Assembly (NCBI GenBank): GCA_947846985.1
Contig: CANTUZ010000001.1
Location: forward strand, 108,765,757-108,829,756
DNA: 64,000 nucleotides
Direction of reading: 5' to 3'
Source of the DNA: Fratercula arctica
Taxonomy: Eukaryota > Chordata > Aves > Charadriiformes > Alcidae
Position numbers and translations under genes: made by a program. The notes under the pieces are model-generated. The model searched no databases and was not told the origin of the DNA. It saw nothing but the letters and a program-made list of their open reading frames with translations. This document shows positions 50,001 to 62,800 of the stretch, piece by piece; within the stretch, counting starts at the first letter, position 1; each line of letters starts with the position of its first letter.

Positions 50001-53000
50001 GAAGAGTTGATCTTGGATTAAAGATCTGAGGTTTACAACTAAGCTTCATCTAGCATATAATGAAATAACAGTTACATGATCCACAAATGTTTAGTAACTA
50101 AGTCCATTAATACAGTTGTGAAGTGAAATCCAATTAAGCATATGGATTGTAAATAAATGAGTATGGGAAAAGAATGTTTTAAGGCAGCTGTTCTCAGTGC
50201 ATTTTATTACATCTAAAGTCCCAGTTAACTATGATTGGAAAAATATGATTGTAAATGTGCACAGTGGCATACACAAAGATTCATATGCATAGAACCTGTG
50301 GTCTTATTTTCCCTCGAGTATAAATCATTATGATACAATCAGAGACAAATAACAGTGGAAGCAGAAAACATGCTTCCTTAGTTCCAATTCGGCCTGCAAA
50401 AAAGTTCAGCCAAAATAAATCTATCCAGGATGATACAAAATCTTGCATGCAGACATCTTGGAGCTTTGGAGGTGTTACGTTGTCTTCTGTAGAATTAGAA
50501 CTGAAGGTCTTTAAGTCAGTTCTCATCACAAGTGTAATGGGCAGAGATGGAAGGTTTCCTTTTTTAATGTCAAATATTAATATCTTTTTGTTAAAAAAAC
50601 AACAAAAAAAGATAATATACAATTTAAAACTGTCATGGTTTCTGTTTTCATTTTTCTCCTTTCTCTGTAGGAAAATATTTGTTAAACATTCCTTTAAGTT
50701 TTAACCTTATTTATTTCAAACAATTACTTCTTTTCTAATTATGCTATAAACTTCATTTGTTCTTCTGGCTCGAACAAGACTTGGTTGACTAACAAAATGC
50801 ACTTTAAGTAAATAGGTAAGAAACTAAAAGAATACATATTAAATAAGTAGGTACAAAAAAATTGAAATTATATTTTTGAGGCAGTCTTCTGATTTTGATT
50901 CTCAGTTTTTCTTCTCAAAGAAATAAAACACTATAATTATTTGTTCTAGAAATTAAAAAAGTTCTTGCTAAAGTTGCAGAAAGACGTTCCAGGATATGTG
51001 TCCCCAGTGATGAGTATGAATTATGATTCTATAGAGTAATATCATCAAAACCATAGGAACTTGAAAGACTCACACTTTTCTCCACTCAAAACGCATGAAA
51101 AAAAAAAATTCTGCTTTATAAATGACACACTTGAAGAAATAATCTGTCTTTTCATTATGGCTGGACAGAAAAGGTACAAAGTAAAAAAGCTCTTAGATGT
51201 TTTGGATTAGAAAATACATTTTAAGAAAAATTGGACTTTGTGTTATAGTATCTGTATTTTTAAGCTAAGAACAGTAAATAAGTTCAAGTATTAGTGGCGG
51301 CACCTTGGGGTTTTTCAGTGCTACTTGTCTCGAAAAGTAAGTTTATTTTGACAGAATACTTAACAGCATTCGCTAAGCTACAATGAAAGCTATAAGCTAT
51401 AATGAAACAAGCTTGGCAAGTCTGTCTGAGGATGAGCTTCCTTCTCTGGGTTTAACTCTATTTCAGTGTTCCCATTTATCTCTCCAGTGAATGCAAGCAC
51501 CCTTCATGGTCTGACAGATATTCTGTCCTTGCCAGGTAGCTGCTGCTTTTAGGCATTAGCTGCCAAAACAATTCAGAGATTAATGGGAAAACATCCATAA
51601 ATTATAGTACAACCTCTCCACTTTCGGGGAAAATGTAAGATCTTTGGGATGTTTAAATGCTGTAAAATGTCTTAATTTGTTCAGACACTTGCACAATTAT
51701 TAATACAGACAGATGCGGAATACACAGACAACAAGCGTATAAATTAGCTTTGAGGGAATTAATACAAGAAGCTAGCAAAATATTCCTGGTGAATAAATTA
51801 CTGTGACATTTTATTATGATTTCAGCAGGAGATCACCAAGTGCATATCTTAAACGTTGTTCTCAAAAACCTGCAAAAGAAAGCCAATATCAAATGATGCA
51901 GCAAGGGAAAGTCAAATGGAAAGCTACACCTATTAGGCTCATAGACACTCCCAAGGTAAGACAACACTTGTCACCCTGAATAAGCCATTAAATGCATTGT
52001 TTTTTCCAAGTCCTTAATTACAGTTGGCATTCCCGAGTCAGTGCTGGAGGCAGCCATCCTGTTGAAGAACCTTTGTGACACTGAAGTGGGAGGAAATAGC
52101 AGCAGAGACAGTCACCTAGTTTCCACAGTGTTTCTAAAACGCATTAGTAGGAGAAAAAAACTTTTTAATGTTGCATGATTTACACATCTAGGTCCAGCCT
52201 CAGCTGAACATGGTGCTCTGTGGGCTTGTGACACCCCCCAGATCCACGGTGTCTGTGGGGTTGGCTCCTGTCACACATCACCTCGTAGCACAACAGACCT
52301 CTGCAAAACTGACTCTGTAGGGCTCAAATGGAAACTTCCTAATAATGACATAGCCTATAGCTCCTTAGCCAAATGCATGATAATAACAGTTGCCCAAATA
52401 GCAACATCTGGTGACTCCAGTGCAGACAGTCATACAAGGTAGTAATGTCCTGTCCCAATCCCAATATGTGACTGCAGTCACCTAGGCTTGATTTCAGAGC
52501 TTGCTGCTGTTAAAAGGAAAGGTGCTGGTTTCCCCATTACTTCTACCTCTCCAGCTCTTCCTTCAGCATGTGCTTGAACCTCCCTGTGGTTCTTCTGCCC
52601 CTGCACCCACAACTCCCATTATCTTTGCTGCTGGCTTTTGGCAGGCACTTGAGGTACAAACAGAAGAAAAACAGGGTGCTGTAACACACTTTTGACAGCA
52701 TTGTATGATGAAATACACTAGATCTTATTTGAGTTTTTGTGGTTAAGCCTCTTCTCTGATTGAAACTTGCCACAGTTCCCTTCAAAGACTGAATTAGCTC
52801 ATGCTCAATCACATTAATACCCAAAGCGACTTGCTTACCACATCGTCTGCACTCAGACAACAGCTGCCATCCTTAATGCCAGCCACGCAACTGCGTAACA
52901 TCTGTAATTTGTATATGCTTATGTAGAAGCTCAGAGACGTTATGTGAAAATGCCTGGTTCAGAAGTGTCAGCACTGTGTCGCCTCTTCAGCTGGTCCCAC

Positions 53001-54680
53001 AGCCTCAGAATGGGCAAGCTGGCCACAGCCTGTCCAAACCCAGCTTAGCGCCCAGTTCATCCTTCTCTCTGGGTAGGTGGTCATCCACGCTTTTCTAAAA
53101 GAGACAGCCACTGGTGAGGTGAGAGGAGAGCTCAGACCTCTTCCTGAATGTTAAAGGAGGTTAGGAAACAGGGGAATGGTGGAGAGGAGGGATGCGAGGA
53201 GGTTCGGACCTGAGAGGAAACCGTGGGGAATCCCAAAAAGGAACGGCATATAAAAGCTGTCATAGCAGCGTTGGTAGAAAATATTGTCCTCTGTGAGTTC
53301 AGCTTGTGGAAAAGTGTATGCTATGAGTTTGAGTCCCATACTAAGTGAGTTAAATAGGTGATATAGTTTAATGGCTGGAATATAAAGGTGAAGAGGGTGA
53401 CCTTCTGGGTTTTAGGCTGGAATTAAACATGGGTTTCTTTTCTTTGTCATCTCTGTCTTAGCAGACAACAAAAAACAACATAATTGTATTGTTTCTATGT
53501 TTTATTTTGTTTAAAAGAAAATTATAATACCTTATTTTTGGTTTTGTCTCCAACCTACCTTATGTTAAGCGTACGCGTATTAGATTAAGCGAGGTATACA
53601 GGCATGGTGACCCTTTCAAAGGAATTTAGGGGAGCATTTGAGCAATGCCTGACATCCCAATACCTTTCTTCAGAATATCCAAAAGCAAACAGTATACTTC
53701 TATTGAGTTGTATAGTCCGGTTTTGAAAGTTACAAGAAAGGCATGTATATGTTACAGGTGCCAAGTACCAGTAGGTTTTTTGAATTAGTTCCTGCCAAGA
53801 TGCTTCTGGGAGCGTAACATTCCTGCTGACAGTCCGCTGACCCAGACTAAGGTTACTGCATAAAGTGGCAGTGTGGTTTGGCTTGTACGTGTAGCAGCCA
53901 AGCTAAAATCTGGTACAACTAACTGGTCCTTAGGGTGAAGCTCTCCTTCACGCAGCCTGGAACGTGGCATACAGTCTCTTCCCTCGCACTGACTACAGCA
54001 TCTCTTTTCACGGTTATGGCTCTGAAATCCCATTCAGCCGTGCAGTTCTCAACTCCTCATTTAGCGAAATATCGAGAAAAGTCAGTGGAGTTGTCCAAAA
54101 ACTAGAGTGCTTCAAGACCAAAAGAAAAAAAAATAGAAGTTTATCGTATTACCTTGATGAGTACTCCAGCACAATCTGTGGGACAAATACATTTTGATTC
54201 ATACACAGCAGGACAAAATCCAGTCAGAGTTGTGGGGGCCTTAATATTCAGACTTCCACCTCCAGTTCATTTTAAGTGAGAAATATTTCACTGAAGACTG
54301 TAGCTTTATTTTATCAAATAACATCTTAGCAAAATTAATTGATACAATGCCTTTTAGTGCAATTCCTAACCTATAAGAATGTCTGTCCTTGTCCCTTGCT
54401 CATTTTAGGTTTTTATGGCATACTTCATTTTAAATCCGTGACCTATGATCTTTAATAGACTTTCTGACAATAATGATTAGGATAGTGGATGCACAGTATC
54501 AAATTATCAATAACCTCCTTCCCTGAGATAACACTAATGAATCATCATCCAATAGGGATATTTTGCTAGAAAACATTGATCGTTAACTGATTCACATTTT
54601 ACACAATAATGCCTGCATTTGCTTTTCTACCATTTTTCTGGAAAATAGTTTAAAATATGTACTGTTGATTGTTTTTTTGG
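44096..54680. other. Unique AT-rich non-coding DNA
   Basis: No gene is recognised. The longest frame is 124 codons on plus (50330-50704), lysine- and phenylalanine-rich with no domain. An (AAAT)n stretch is at 46857-46877 and two RUNX-type AACCACA words are at 46964 and 46995. A CpG-containing palindromic spot GCGTACGC (53569-53576) stands out in AT-rich surroundings. Confidence 0.7.
46857..46877. repeat. (AAAT)n short microsatellite
   Basis: About five AAAT units in a row, ending before CCCTCGC. It is an ordinary tetranucleotide repeat. Confidence 0.85.
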
Positions 54681-54725
54681 CTTGGGGCGGGGGGGGAGGT
54701 TGAATGGGTTTTGTTGTTTGTTTGT
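54680..54725. repeat. G-rich tract followed by (GTTT)n
   Basis: GGGGCGGGGGGGGAGG (from about 54685) is followed by a GTTTGTTTGTTT run. It is low-complexity with local quadruplex potential on the plus strand, though four separate G3 tracts with short loops are not clearly present. Confidence 0.7.
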
Positions 54726-57700
54726 TTTTCTGAAAGATATAACTGAAAATCCTTTAGCTTGCACAGTCCCTTATTTATTCTTTACAGTTTCTTGGAACCA
54801 AAATCTTCCTATGAAGCGTTTAAAATCTAGTTTAAATAAGCATAAATGAAACCCCTATAATGAACTCTGCCTAGAAATGCATGAGATCTGTACAATCCTC
54901 ATTATATTCTGGGAACAAATGGACCTTAAGATCACATTGAAAACCTTGACTAAAAAAATGTGACTAAGATGGGCTCCTTAAGGATTATTGACGTTTAATT
55001 TAGCATTTGATATTAACTATCTAAACCCACATCAGGAGAAATCAAATATTGCTTTACTCTAAGTAGTTTTCAGAGAAAGAGGAGATTTCACAATTGAAAC
55101 TTTTTTTCATTCTGAATGTCTTAATTAGCATATTTTAACAGTCTTTTAAATCTTGAAGCATAATCGAAATTGTCATAAAATATTCTACTTCGAGTGCTGA
55201 ATGAAATACTTGCAAACCCATTTTAATTTCATTGTCTTTACCACTATCACAGATTTGAGAAGTTCTCGTTTTAAATAAATTTATTCTCTGCTTCAAACTT
55301 GCACAGGATGCATATTAGGGATACTAAATTTCTGTAAAGAAGACCAAGATAAGCACATTCCCTACTGGCATTTTCTTAAGCCTTTCATTTGTTGAAGCAA
55401 GATGTTGTCTGTAGAAATTATCTTCTTGCAGATTTAGGGAGCAAAAGCTTTGCCTGCAAATTGTATATGAGTTTACTAGACCAAACTCACTCTTTTTTTG
55501 GCCAAACACTTTCCGCGTGTTTTGCACGGCTGTACGTCCACATACTTTCTTTGAAAACAACTCAATGTATCACCACTTCCTTTATGCCTAAGAATTCAAT
55601 GAGTACCACAAAATAATTACTGTCAGTTGCCGCCCATTTGTGTTTCCCATTGAAGTACTGTTTCTAAAATATATCATGTGGTGAGCCTGGAGTCAAGCAG
55701 AACAAAGCAGATGCACTCGTGGCCGCTTCTGCTGCCAGTGATGCCCTGTCATAAAAACTCCTTTACAAACCCTACCAAAACTGTTGGATGGTAATTCATC
55801 AATGTTATCACAAGGAAGGGGATTACCCATAATCATGCTGACCTGTCTCCCAGGAACAGAGCTGCATGGAGGGGAATCAGGCAACATTTCTTCTGCCGTG
55901 AGACTGGGAGCAGATGCTCTGTAGGGTGACTCACCTACTAAATCTTTCCCTAAAGGAATGGCTTTGTTTCTGTTGGTTACTAACTAGAATGATTCAGAGC
56001 CCTACTCAAACTCATGATCAATGCAAAACACTTATTTTCCTTAAGGTTTAGAGAAGAAAAGTCTCTAGGTCTGCATCAGGAAAAAGCTAACTAGATAGAA
56101 ACTTTAGAAACAAATCGACCTTTCTCAGGCCATATTCAGTATCACTTTCGTGCTATATCCTCAGCATGGCAAGGAGGGAGGCAGCCCCAGAAAATTAGAG
56201 CCTTTTTATAAGTCAGTTTTCTTTAAAAAAACTTCTTTAGAAACTACAACTTTAAAACAAGATATTCTCAAGTGGCATATTGGGAAGTACAAAGATAATA
56301 GTTTATTCTCCAAGCCATATGGAAGGGTTTTCAATCCATGTACACAGCTGAGGATGGGAAATCATGTAGAAGACTCCGACAGGCTAAGTGAAGCAAACTA
56401 AATCCCTTGCGCTTAAAAACTATTTGAGAACACTTGATGTAGATCACCAGTCTGAGGTGCGAAGGTGGGCTTCATGCTGACATAGGTAATAAATGGAATA
56501 AAGCATTTTATGACTGATGAGATTAACAACATAAGAGCTGACTTCAGAAGGCTTACTGGTTTTACCTGAGCGGATACTTGTCCCAGATATTGAACGAAAT
56601 CAACACTGGCGACTCCATTATTTTTATCATTATTTATATTATTGAAAGAAGCTTTGTTAAAACAAATCTATGTTTACAGAGGAGAGATTGGTTTTAACTA
56701 GAAAGGTACTTACATTTCCTCTTAAGTTTATCCCAGAGTGTGAGAGGGTAAGGTCTGTGGGCTTGGTTATGCACTCTGAAGGGGTGGAAACCATCTTTAG
56801 CATATTGGTTCTGTTCAAATCGCATTTTGCCCCATTTCCCAAAAAAAGAAAAGAAACAAAAATCAAAGTAGTTTGCTGCATTCCCTTTATATTGCCTACA
56901 ATTAAATCATTTGTGCAGCAAAAACACTCTTTTTCTCTGTAGTTTCCAGTCTGAAAATTCAATACTGCATAAACTGAACAAATAGAACGGAGCAGTTTTC
57001 TGCCTCCTTCCTTCCCACCAAGAGACTGCCAAGCAATATTTAACCTCCAGAGCCCAAGCCTCAGATATCAATCTCCGCTCTAGTTTTGGCCTGATTTAGG
57101 ATCCCTTTTAAACTAGTGGTTTCCAGCAAGTCGCTGCCCTTGCAAAGAAATTGTACAGGATGTATACAAGATGAATTTCCATTATAAAATAAGACCTTTT
57201 TTTCAGATTTAGGCAAATACTTAGTTTCAGGTTAAACAAAATTGCTAGTTAATCAAAGAGTACAAGGAAAAAGGTGATGAAAACACAAAGCAAAAATCCC
57301 AAATGACCACTCAATAATAACACTTCTCTTTTTATAGCAGACCTACACCCCAAGTATAATTTTAAATAAGAAATAGCTTTCAATGTAACGAAGAAATGAA
57401 AAAGCTGAACTGCACAGCCATTGTTAGACGCATACAGTATTCCTGAGAGATGTGTGTATGTGTGCACAGCTGCACAGACACAGAGACCATATGCCTGTGT
57501 ATAAACAGTAGATATCTGTACATGTGTGTATGCGCATGTGAATATTTTATAACCACATTGGCAGGTATGCAGGAAAACCTGAATATAAATTAGGCTTGTT
57601 CCTATCTCTCTTTATACTGGCTGAACAGCTCTGCAGTTTGGATTAGAAATTAAATAAGGCAGTTTGGGTCTTGTCTTAGAAATAAGTGGATTAAAGTTAA

Positions 57701-60700
57701 GTCTTAAACTGAAGTAGCTTCAGAGTAGCTTTTTCCAAACTGCAGTCTCTGCCTATGAGACAGATTGTTACTGAACATGCCAAGCTGACCTCATTCTCCA
57801 TTATGTTGTTCAAACTTAAATATCCTGACTTTATAGCAGAAGTCCTCATCTAGACGAAGGATTACATCTTTCCAGGACATCACCTTTGTATGATTCAAGC
57901 TGTTTTGATATTTTTCTCTATTAGTCTCCAAAATAGTGGAAAAATCCATTAAAAATTATTGTCCTGCCCTTCTTTCCCTTTGCTTTCCCTTTAATTTCCT
58001 ATTGCAATTAATTTCCTCTTCTTTTTTGCAGTTTTAGAAACATGTTACTTCTTGAAGGGATATTGTTCACCAGACGTATTCTTCTTTGCTATATACCTAT
58101 TTCTATACCCTCAATTTATGTCACATGCTTAACCTATGTCATCCAAGTAGATCTTTAGTAAAGCTTTTTAATTCAGTCCCCAGGGACCTTCTTCAGAAGT
58201 AAGGGAAGCTCTCATGTAGGGCAGTAACATTGTGCTTACTTAAGCAGTGTGCTACAATAGGAAATTGCTCCCAATCCGGGGACCATGGGATGCGGACAGG
58301 CAACAGGCATGTAGTGAATTTCTGTACAAAACATTGGCTGCCTGAATCCAGAAGTAAGGCCAACCATCTGAGCTACCTGAAAAGTTCAAGAAGCCGAATT
58401 ATTGATTTTCATTGTTTTCAAAATGTCCATGTTATTATTCTATCATCTGGATTGTACAAGTGTAGAGAGGTCCCAGTGAGAGTCCCACTCCGACTTGAAA
58501 GGGCTTATTCAAGGAAACACATAAGAAAGAATAATCTTTACCATTAAAAACCCTTAAATTCAAATTCTGCCCTCAGTTGCCTGTTTTTTAATGGCAATGG
58601 CCTGCTGCAAGAAAGTACGGAAAACTTTTGGACTAAACACAAAAAATTTTTCCTCCCTGTGTCATCTGTGGCTTCTACTTAAGACTGTCCAGAAAGTGCC
58701 CATGTGTCTCAATACCCTCCTAATGTAGGCAGCTTCTGCTCACAACAATATCAAGGCTGGGAAGGAGCAGGGCAGCCCCAACCTCTGCCTGTGCTGGGAA
58801 ACTCCTGGAGAAGGCTGGAAGCGTGGCGAGGAGTATGGGAGGCTGGTGGCACGTTAACAACCAGTTCGGTGGGCTGTGGTTTGAACAGCCAGTTCAGCCA
58901 ATGCAAATTGCTTTTGCTCCAGCAGAGCGCTCAATTAAGTTCTGAAAATGTAGACCCAAGTATCAGAGTATCTTCTGTTAGAAGTTTTATTTATTATGAA
59001 CTTGAAAATGTAAGAAGAGTTTCTTCTAAACTGATGTTTATCTGAATTAGATTAGAAACTTCTGTCAAACGTGTGAATGACTATCAGATTATGAACCTTT
59101 AATTTTATGCTTTAGATATCTATGAATTAAACTGAATATAATACTTCAGGGAATATTTGATCATTGATTTTTAAAAAGAACTTTTTATTTTATGATAATT
59201 ATTTCTGAAAATTAATTTATTTTTTGTTCTTCAAGTACTTATAATTTTATTGGAGTGAAAAGAAAAATAACCATGTCTTTCAAAACACAACTAGGACAAA
59301 TGAAGGAGAGTAGATTTCATTAAACCACCTCTAATGTATGTTAAACCAAGACATCCTCACAGGAACTCCAACAAAACATGCTACTCGCTTTTAACAAGGC
59401 ACAATTAAAGTTTGTTTTCCAGCTGTATCTCAAAAGATGACCTGTTTAAATCGCTAATCTTGAGGTAATGATCTTGGTTTCTAGGTGAAATCGTGTAAAT
59501 CTAGGGTTACTATTTCAAATTAATCACCACTTTGTTTTCTTCTCGAATGGATATATGAGATTTACATCTGTAGTGCAACCACCGTCCTTGAACTTAAGCA
59601 TCTGCTGAGCTGTTTCTGTGGGTTGTGCTCATGCTCTATTGTGGTCAACTGAGGTTCTAAGTAATTCAAAATCTTTCATCTCATGACAGTTCAGCTCTAT
59701 TTCCAGGTAGGATTTGTTTCTCTAGCATTTAGGGTAAATAGTGACTGCTTTTCTCCTTTGCTAGGAATTACCCTTGTTCTCTTCCCCATGGTTTTCTTGT
59801 GGTTACTACTTTACTGATCCTACATACTAACATGCACATCTCTGTCTTCCTATACATTTTGGTGATGTGCGGAAGGTGCTGTCACCTTCTCCTCCAAAAA
59901 CAGCCATAGAACCTGATTGTCGTCTTTTATTGTACCTCAAACCGCAGCATCCCAGCCAGTGTTGCACTAGCTGCATAACTGGCTCAGATGCTTTCAGGAA
60001 CTCGTCACCAAGGTCACTTCATTCATTCACAAAGCCTACGGTGAATAGTTTAAAACAACCTCTGGACCTTTGACCTGAAGCTGCAGTCATTCTTGACAAC
60101 AGACAGAATATTTTCGTTCCGTGCAATGAGGATTTTTTATATTCCTCCAGCGCGCACCCTCTGACACCAGAGTGAACCACTGGATAACTAAAATATGCAA
60201 ACAAGGACACCTGTGCGCCAGATAAGCAGAGCTCTGGGCGTGCAGCTGCTGGTTTGTTTCCAAAGCAAGCTGGCAGGTTGATTGAGCTCGGGTGAATTAG
60301 GAGGACAATCTGTTACAGAAAGTGGACACCGCATAATTAAGAAACATTTTTTTCCCCACACTATCTCTTCTCTTATGTTTATTTCTGCATTTCAGTTTCA
60401 TGATGTATGTCTGGTTTGAATGAGAAATGTTCAGTCCACCTGGTGCTGTCAGTTGCGAGTAATGTCTGTTTACTATGTGCATTAAATTAGGCAATTAACT
60501 GTTTGAATGTATTTGTACGGATAGACGAGTAAAACTTTATTATAATACCTGGCTGGCTCTAAAAGGGCTTGATTTACTTAGATTAGGTTGCTCTGACTCT
60601 GTATAACCATCATCCTGCATCTGCTGATGTGCAGTCTCTTGGAAAAAAAGAAGTGTTGTGGATTGGAGAGCTATTAGAGGAATGTTTATGGGAAATCATA

Positions 60701-61768
60701 AAGCAAAGCTCATAGAAACCCCCGTAAGTGTTTGCCTGTAATGCTTCTGACTTCAGTCATTACAAATTTGAGAACCGCTCAAATTAAACTACAGGCAGCT
60801 ATAACAAACTGAAACCTCATGTAATTTAAATCTGCAAGCATTTAAGAACCGGTAATAAGGCTAAAGTCAGGTGAATCTGGCTGTGTTAGTCATTTCTAAC
60901 TTAAAAGTTGCTTGTTACACTCAGCCAGTGCCAGAGCTAGAGAGACACACGATGTGGAGGAGGATGAAACCAAGCGCAGGGCTCTTCTCGAGAAACACTC
61001 TGGGCCAGATTTACTGCTGTCACAAGTGGCAGCTTTCCCTTAGCCTCGGCTCCCTTAGAAAGTGGGGGAAAAAAAGAATCTGTTTCAAGACATTTCACAA
61101 GATTGGGTAAAATCTGCCATGACACAAGGTTCATTGACTTTATAGTGTAATAATCAAAGCTATTATATTTATATCTCCCAAATAATTTAAAATGTACGCC
61201 TCTTAAAACTTTAAAGTGCTTGGCAGAGGAAGATTTAAACACAGAAGAGCAATATTTCTAATTCTTCCCTGGAAGCTGGAAAGATAACTCGCTAATAATT
61301 AAACATTTTCAGAAATTAACTAGTAATATAATTTTAATGGTATGGTTAATTTTTAAATAGACCAGATGTGTTCTGACATTTACTGGAACCATTGTACTTT
61401 TGCAGAGCATTTTGTTATTAACAGAAATTTACCTATGATTTGTGCATGCACATGCCAACGACATTTTAATGTTTCTAAAGAAAGAAAATCACACCTGAAT
61501 CCCAGTGCATGCTTCATATTTTATTGGGCTTTTTCCTTTTTTTTTTCTATTTTGGGTTTTATGATTTTTAGTTAAACATTTCCAGGAGGCCTTTAAATAC
61601 TTCAGAGTTTTTAATGAATTTCCCCCAGAAAAAAAAAAAAATAAAAATCTGGAGAAGCAGGAAGGTGGTTTTGCCAGAATCAGACCCTTGTGAACAAGCC
61701 ACTTCCTCATCTGAGTTCACAGCCAATTACTTACCATTATGAGGGCTGAATTTTGGTCTCGCTTGCAG
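54726..61768. other. Unique AT-rich non-coding DNA
   Basis: No gene is recognised. A GC-richer stretch at about 58700-58930 gives a 113-codon plus frame (58704-59045) without a domain or splice support. The remainder has ordinary AT-rich composition with chance frames up to 105 codons. Confidence 0.7.
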
Positions 61769-61889
61769 CTGCAAGCAGTAGAGCGGAACAGCTTTGCGTT
61801 TGTGCTGTGTAACAAAGCTCAGGGCCGGGCGCTGAAGCAGCAGCTCCATCCTCTTCAGGCACAATGCAGACTGAGAAACCAGCATTCAG
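61769..61889 (+). other. Candidate small exon (possibly non-coding), weak evidence
   Basis: A 121-bp, GC-richer stretch is bounded by TCTCGCTTGCAG on the left and CAG followed by GTATGC on the right, both good matches to vertebrate acceptor and donor signals. The plus frame stays open across it (part of a 119-codon frame starting at 61739), with no recognisable domain. The polypyrimidine tract upstream is short. It could be an untranslated or lncRNA exon, or coincidence. Confidence 0.2.
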
Positions 61890-62199
61890 GTATGCCTGTT
61901 CCTGGCAATCAGGTCATCCTTTTCATCCCCTCAGCAAAAAAACTGAGTGAGACCAGTGCAAAAAAATACAGCTACTCATTAGAGAATCAAAGGAAAACAA
62001 TGCTAGATATTCAGCAATCAACAATTCAATCAGTGAGGCCAGCCAACGGCAGTGCTAATATCTTGTATGCTGATATTGACACCAACATTTGTTCATAAAC
62101 TCTTCAAAGGTTCTTGACACCCTTCCTTGACACCTCTTTCCTGGACATAGCTGTCTTTTACAGTTAAGGAGTTTTCTTACTTGTGTTGTAGATCAAGCC
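61890..62199. other. Spacer between candidate exon and CR1 fragment
   Basis: Unique sequence; no feature was recognised apart from the end of the chance open frame at 62098. Confidence 0.5.
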
Positions 62200-62800
62200 A
62201 ATTGCTTCCTGACTTCTTCCTTGTGAATATGGAAAATAATTTTAGTTGTTTCAGGACTAATGTTTTCCCTCTAAATATGCTGTTTCCTAGACTAAACAAA
62301 CCACATCTTTCAGCCTTTTTTGTGTGTCATGTTTTCTGAACATTTTATCATTTTTATTGCTGTTCTCTGGACTATGTCCAGTTTGTCGAGGGTAATGCTG
62401 GAAACTAAACAGTTCTCACCAATGGAATCACTACCTATGCATCTTCCCAAAACCACTCCTATCTATACGTCCTAATATAAGATCTGCCTTTTTTTTTCCA
62501 AAACATTACATTGTGAGTTCCTAATGGATCTGCCATTTGGCCAGATTATTTTCTGCAACAATGCTCCCTGCTCCCATTCTACTCCTATTGTATTTGTGCA
62601 TTTAACTTTGTCTTTCCTAAGAGCGGTACTTGATGCATTTGCTATTATTGAATTCCCCCTTATTGATTTCAGTTATCCAGAGTGCTTGTGACCTAGGGAT
62701 ATCCACAAGTTTCTCGATTGTAAAGGAAAATGTAGAATAAAGCGGCATCCAGGACAGAAATCTCTGGAATCTCAGTTGAATTTCCTTTCAGTTTTCCAAT
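62200..62800 (-). mobile_element. Ancient CR1/L3-clade LINE 3' fragment
   Basis: In the plus orientation this reads as the reverse complement of an amniote CR1-type element. Landmark words appear in the expected order: CCTAGACTAAACAAACCACA then TTTCAGCC, GTTCTCTGGACTATGTCCAG then TTTGTC, GATCTGCCTTTTT, then TTGTATTTGTGCA and TTGAATTCCCCCTTATTGAT. They correspond to the 3' end of ORF2 and the region after it. Substitutions and small indels are frequent and every frame is broken, so this is an old 5'-truncated copy. The boundaries are estimates. Confidence 0.7.

Noticed and set aside
50330..50704. 124-codon plus-strand frame ending past a pyrimidine-rich CTGTAG
   Set aside because: Lysine/phenylalanine-rich low-information peptide overlapped by a 113-codon minus frame. 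The acceptor-like site has no matching donor.
58704..59045. 113-codon plus-strand frame in a GC-richer stretch
   Set aside because: No domain or splice support. GC-rich stretches lack stops by composition.
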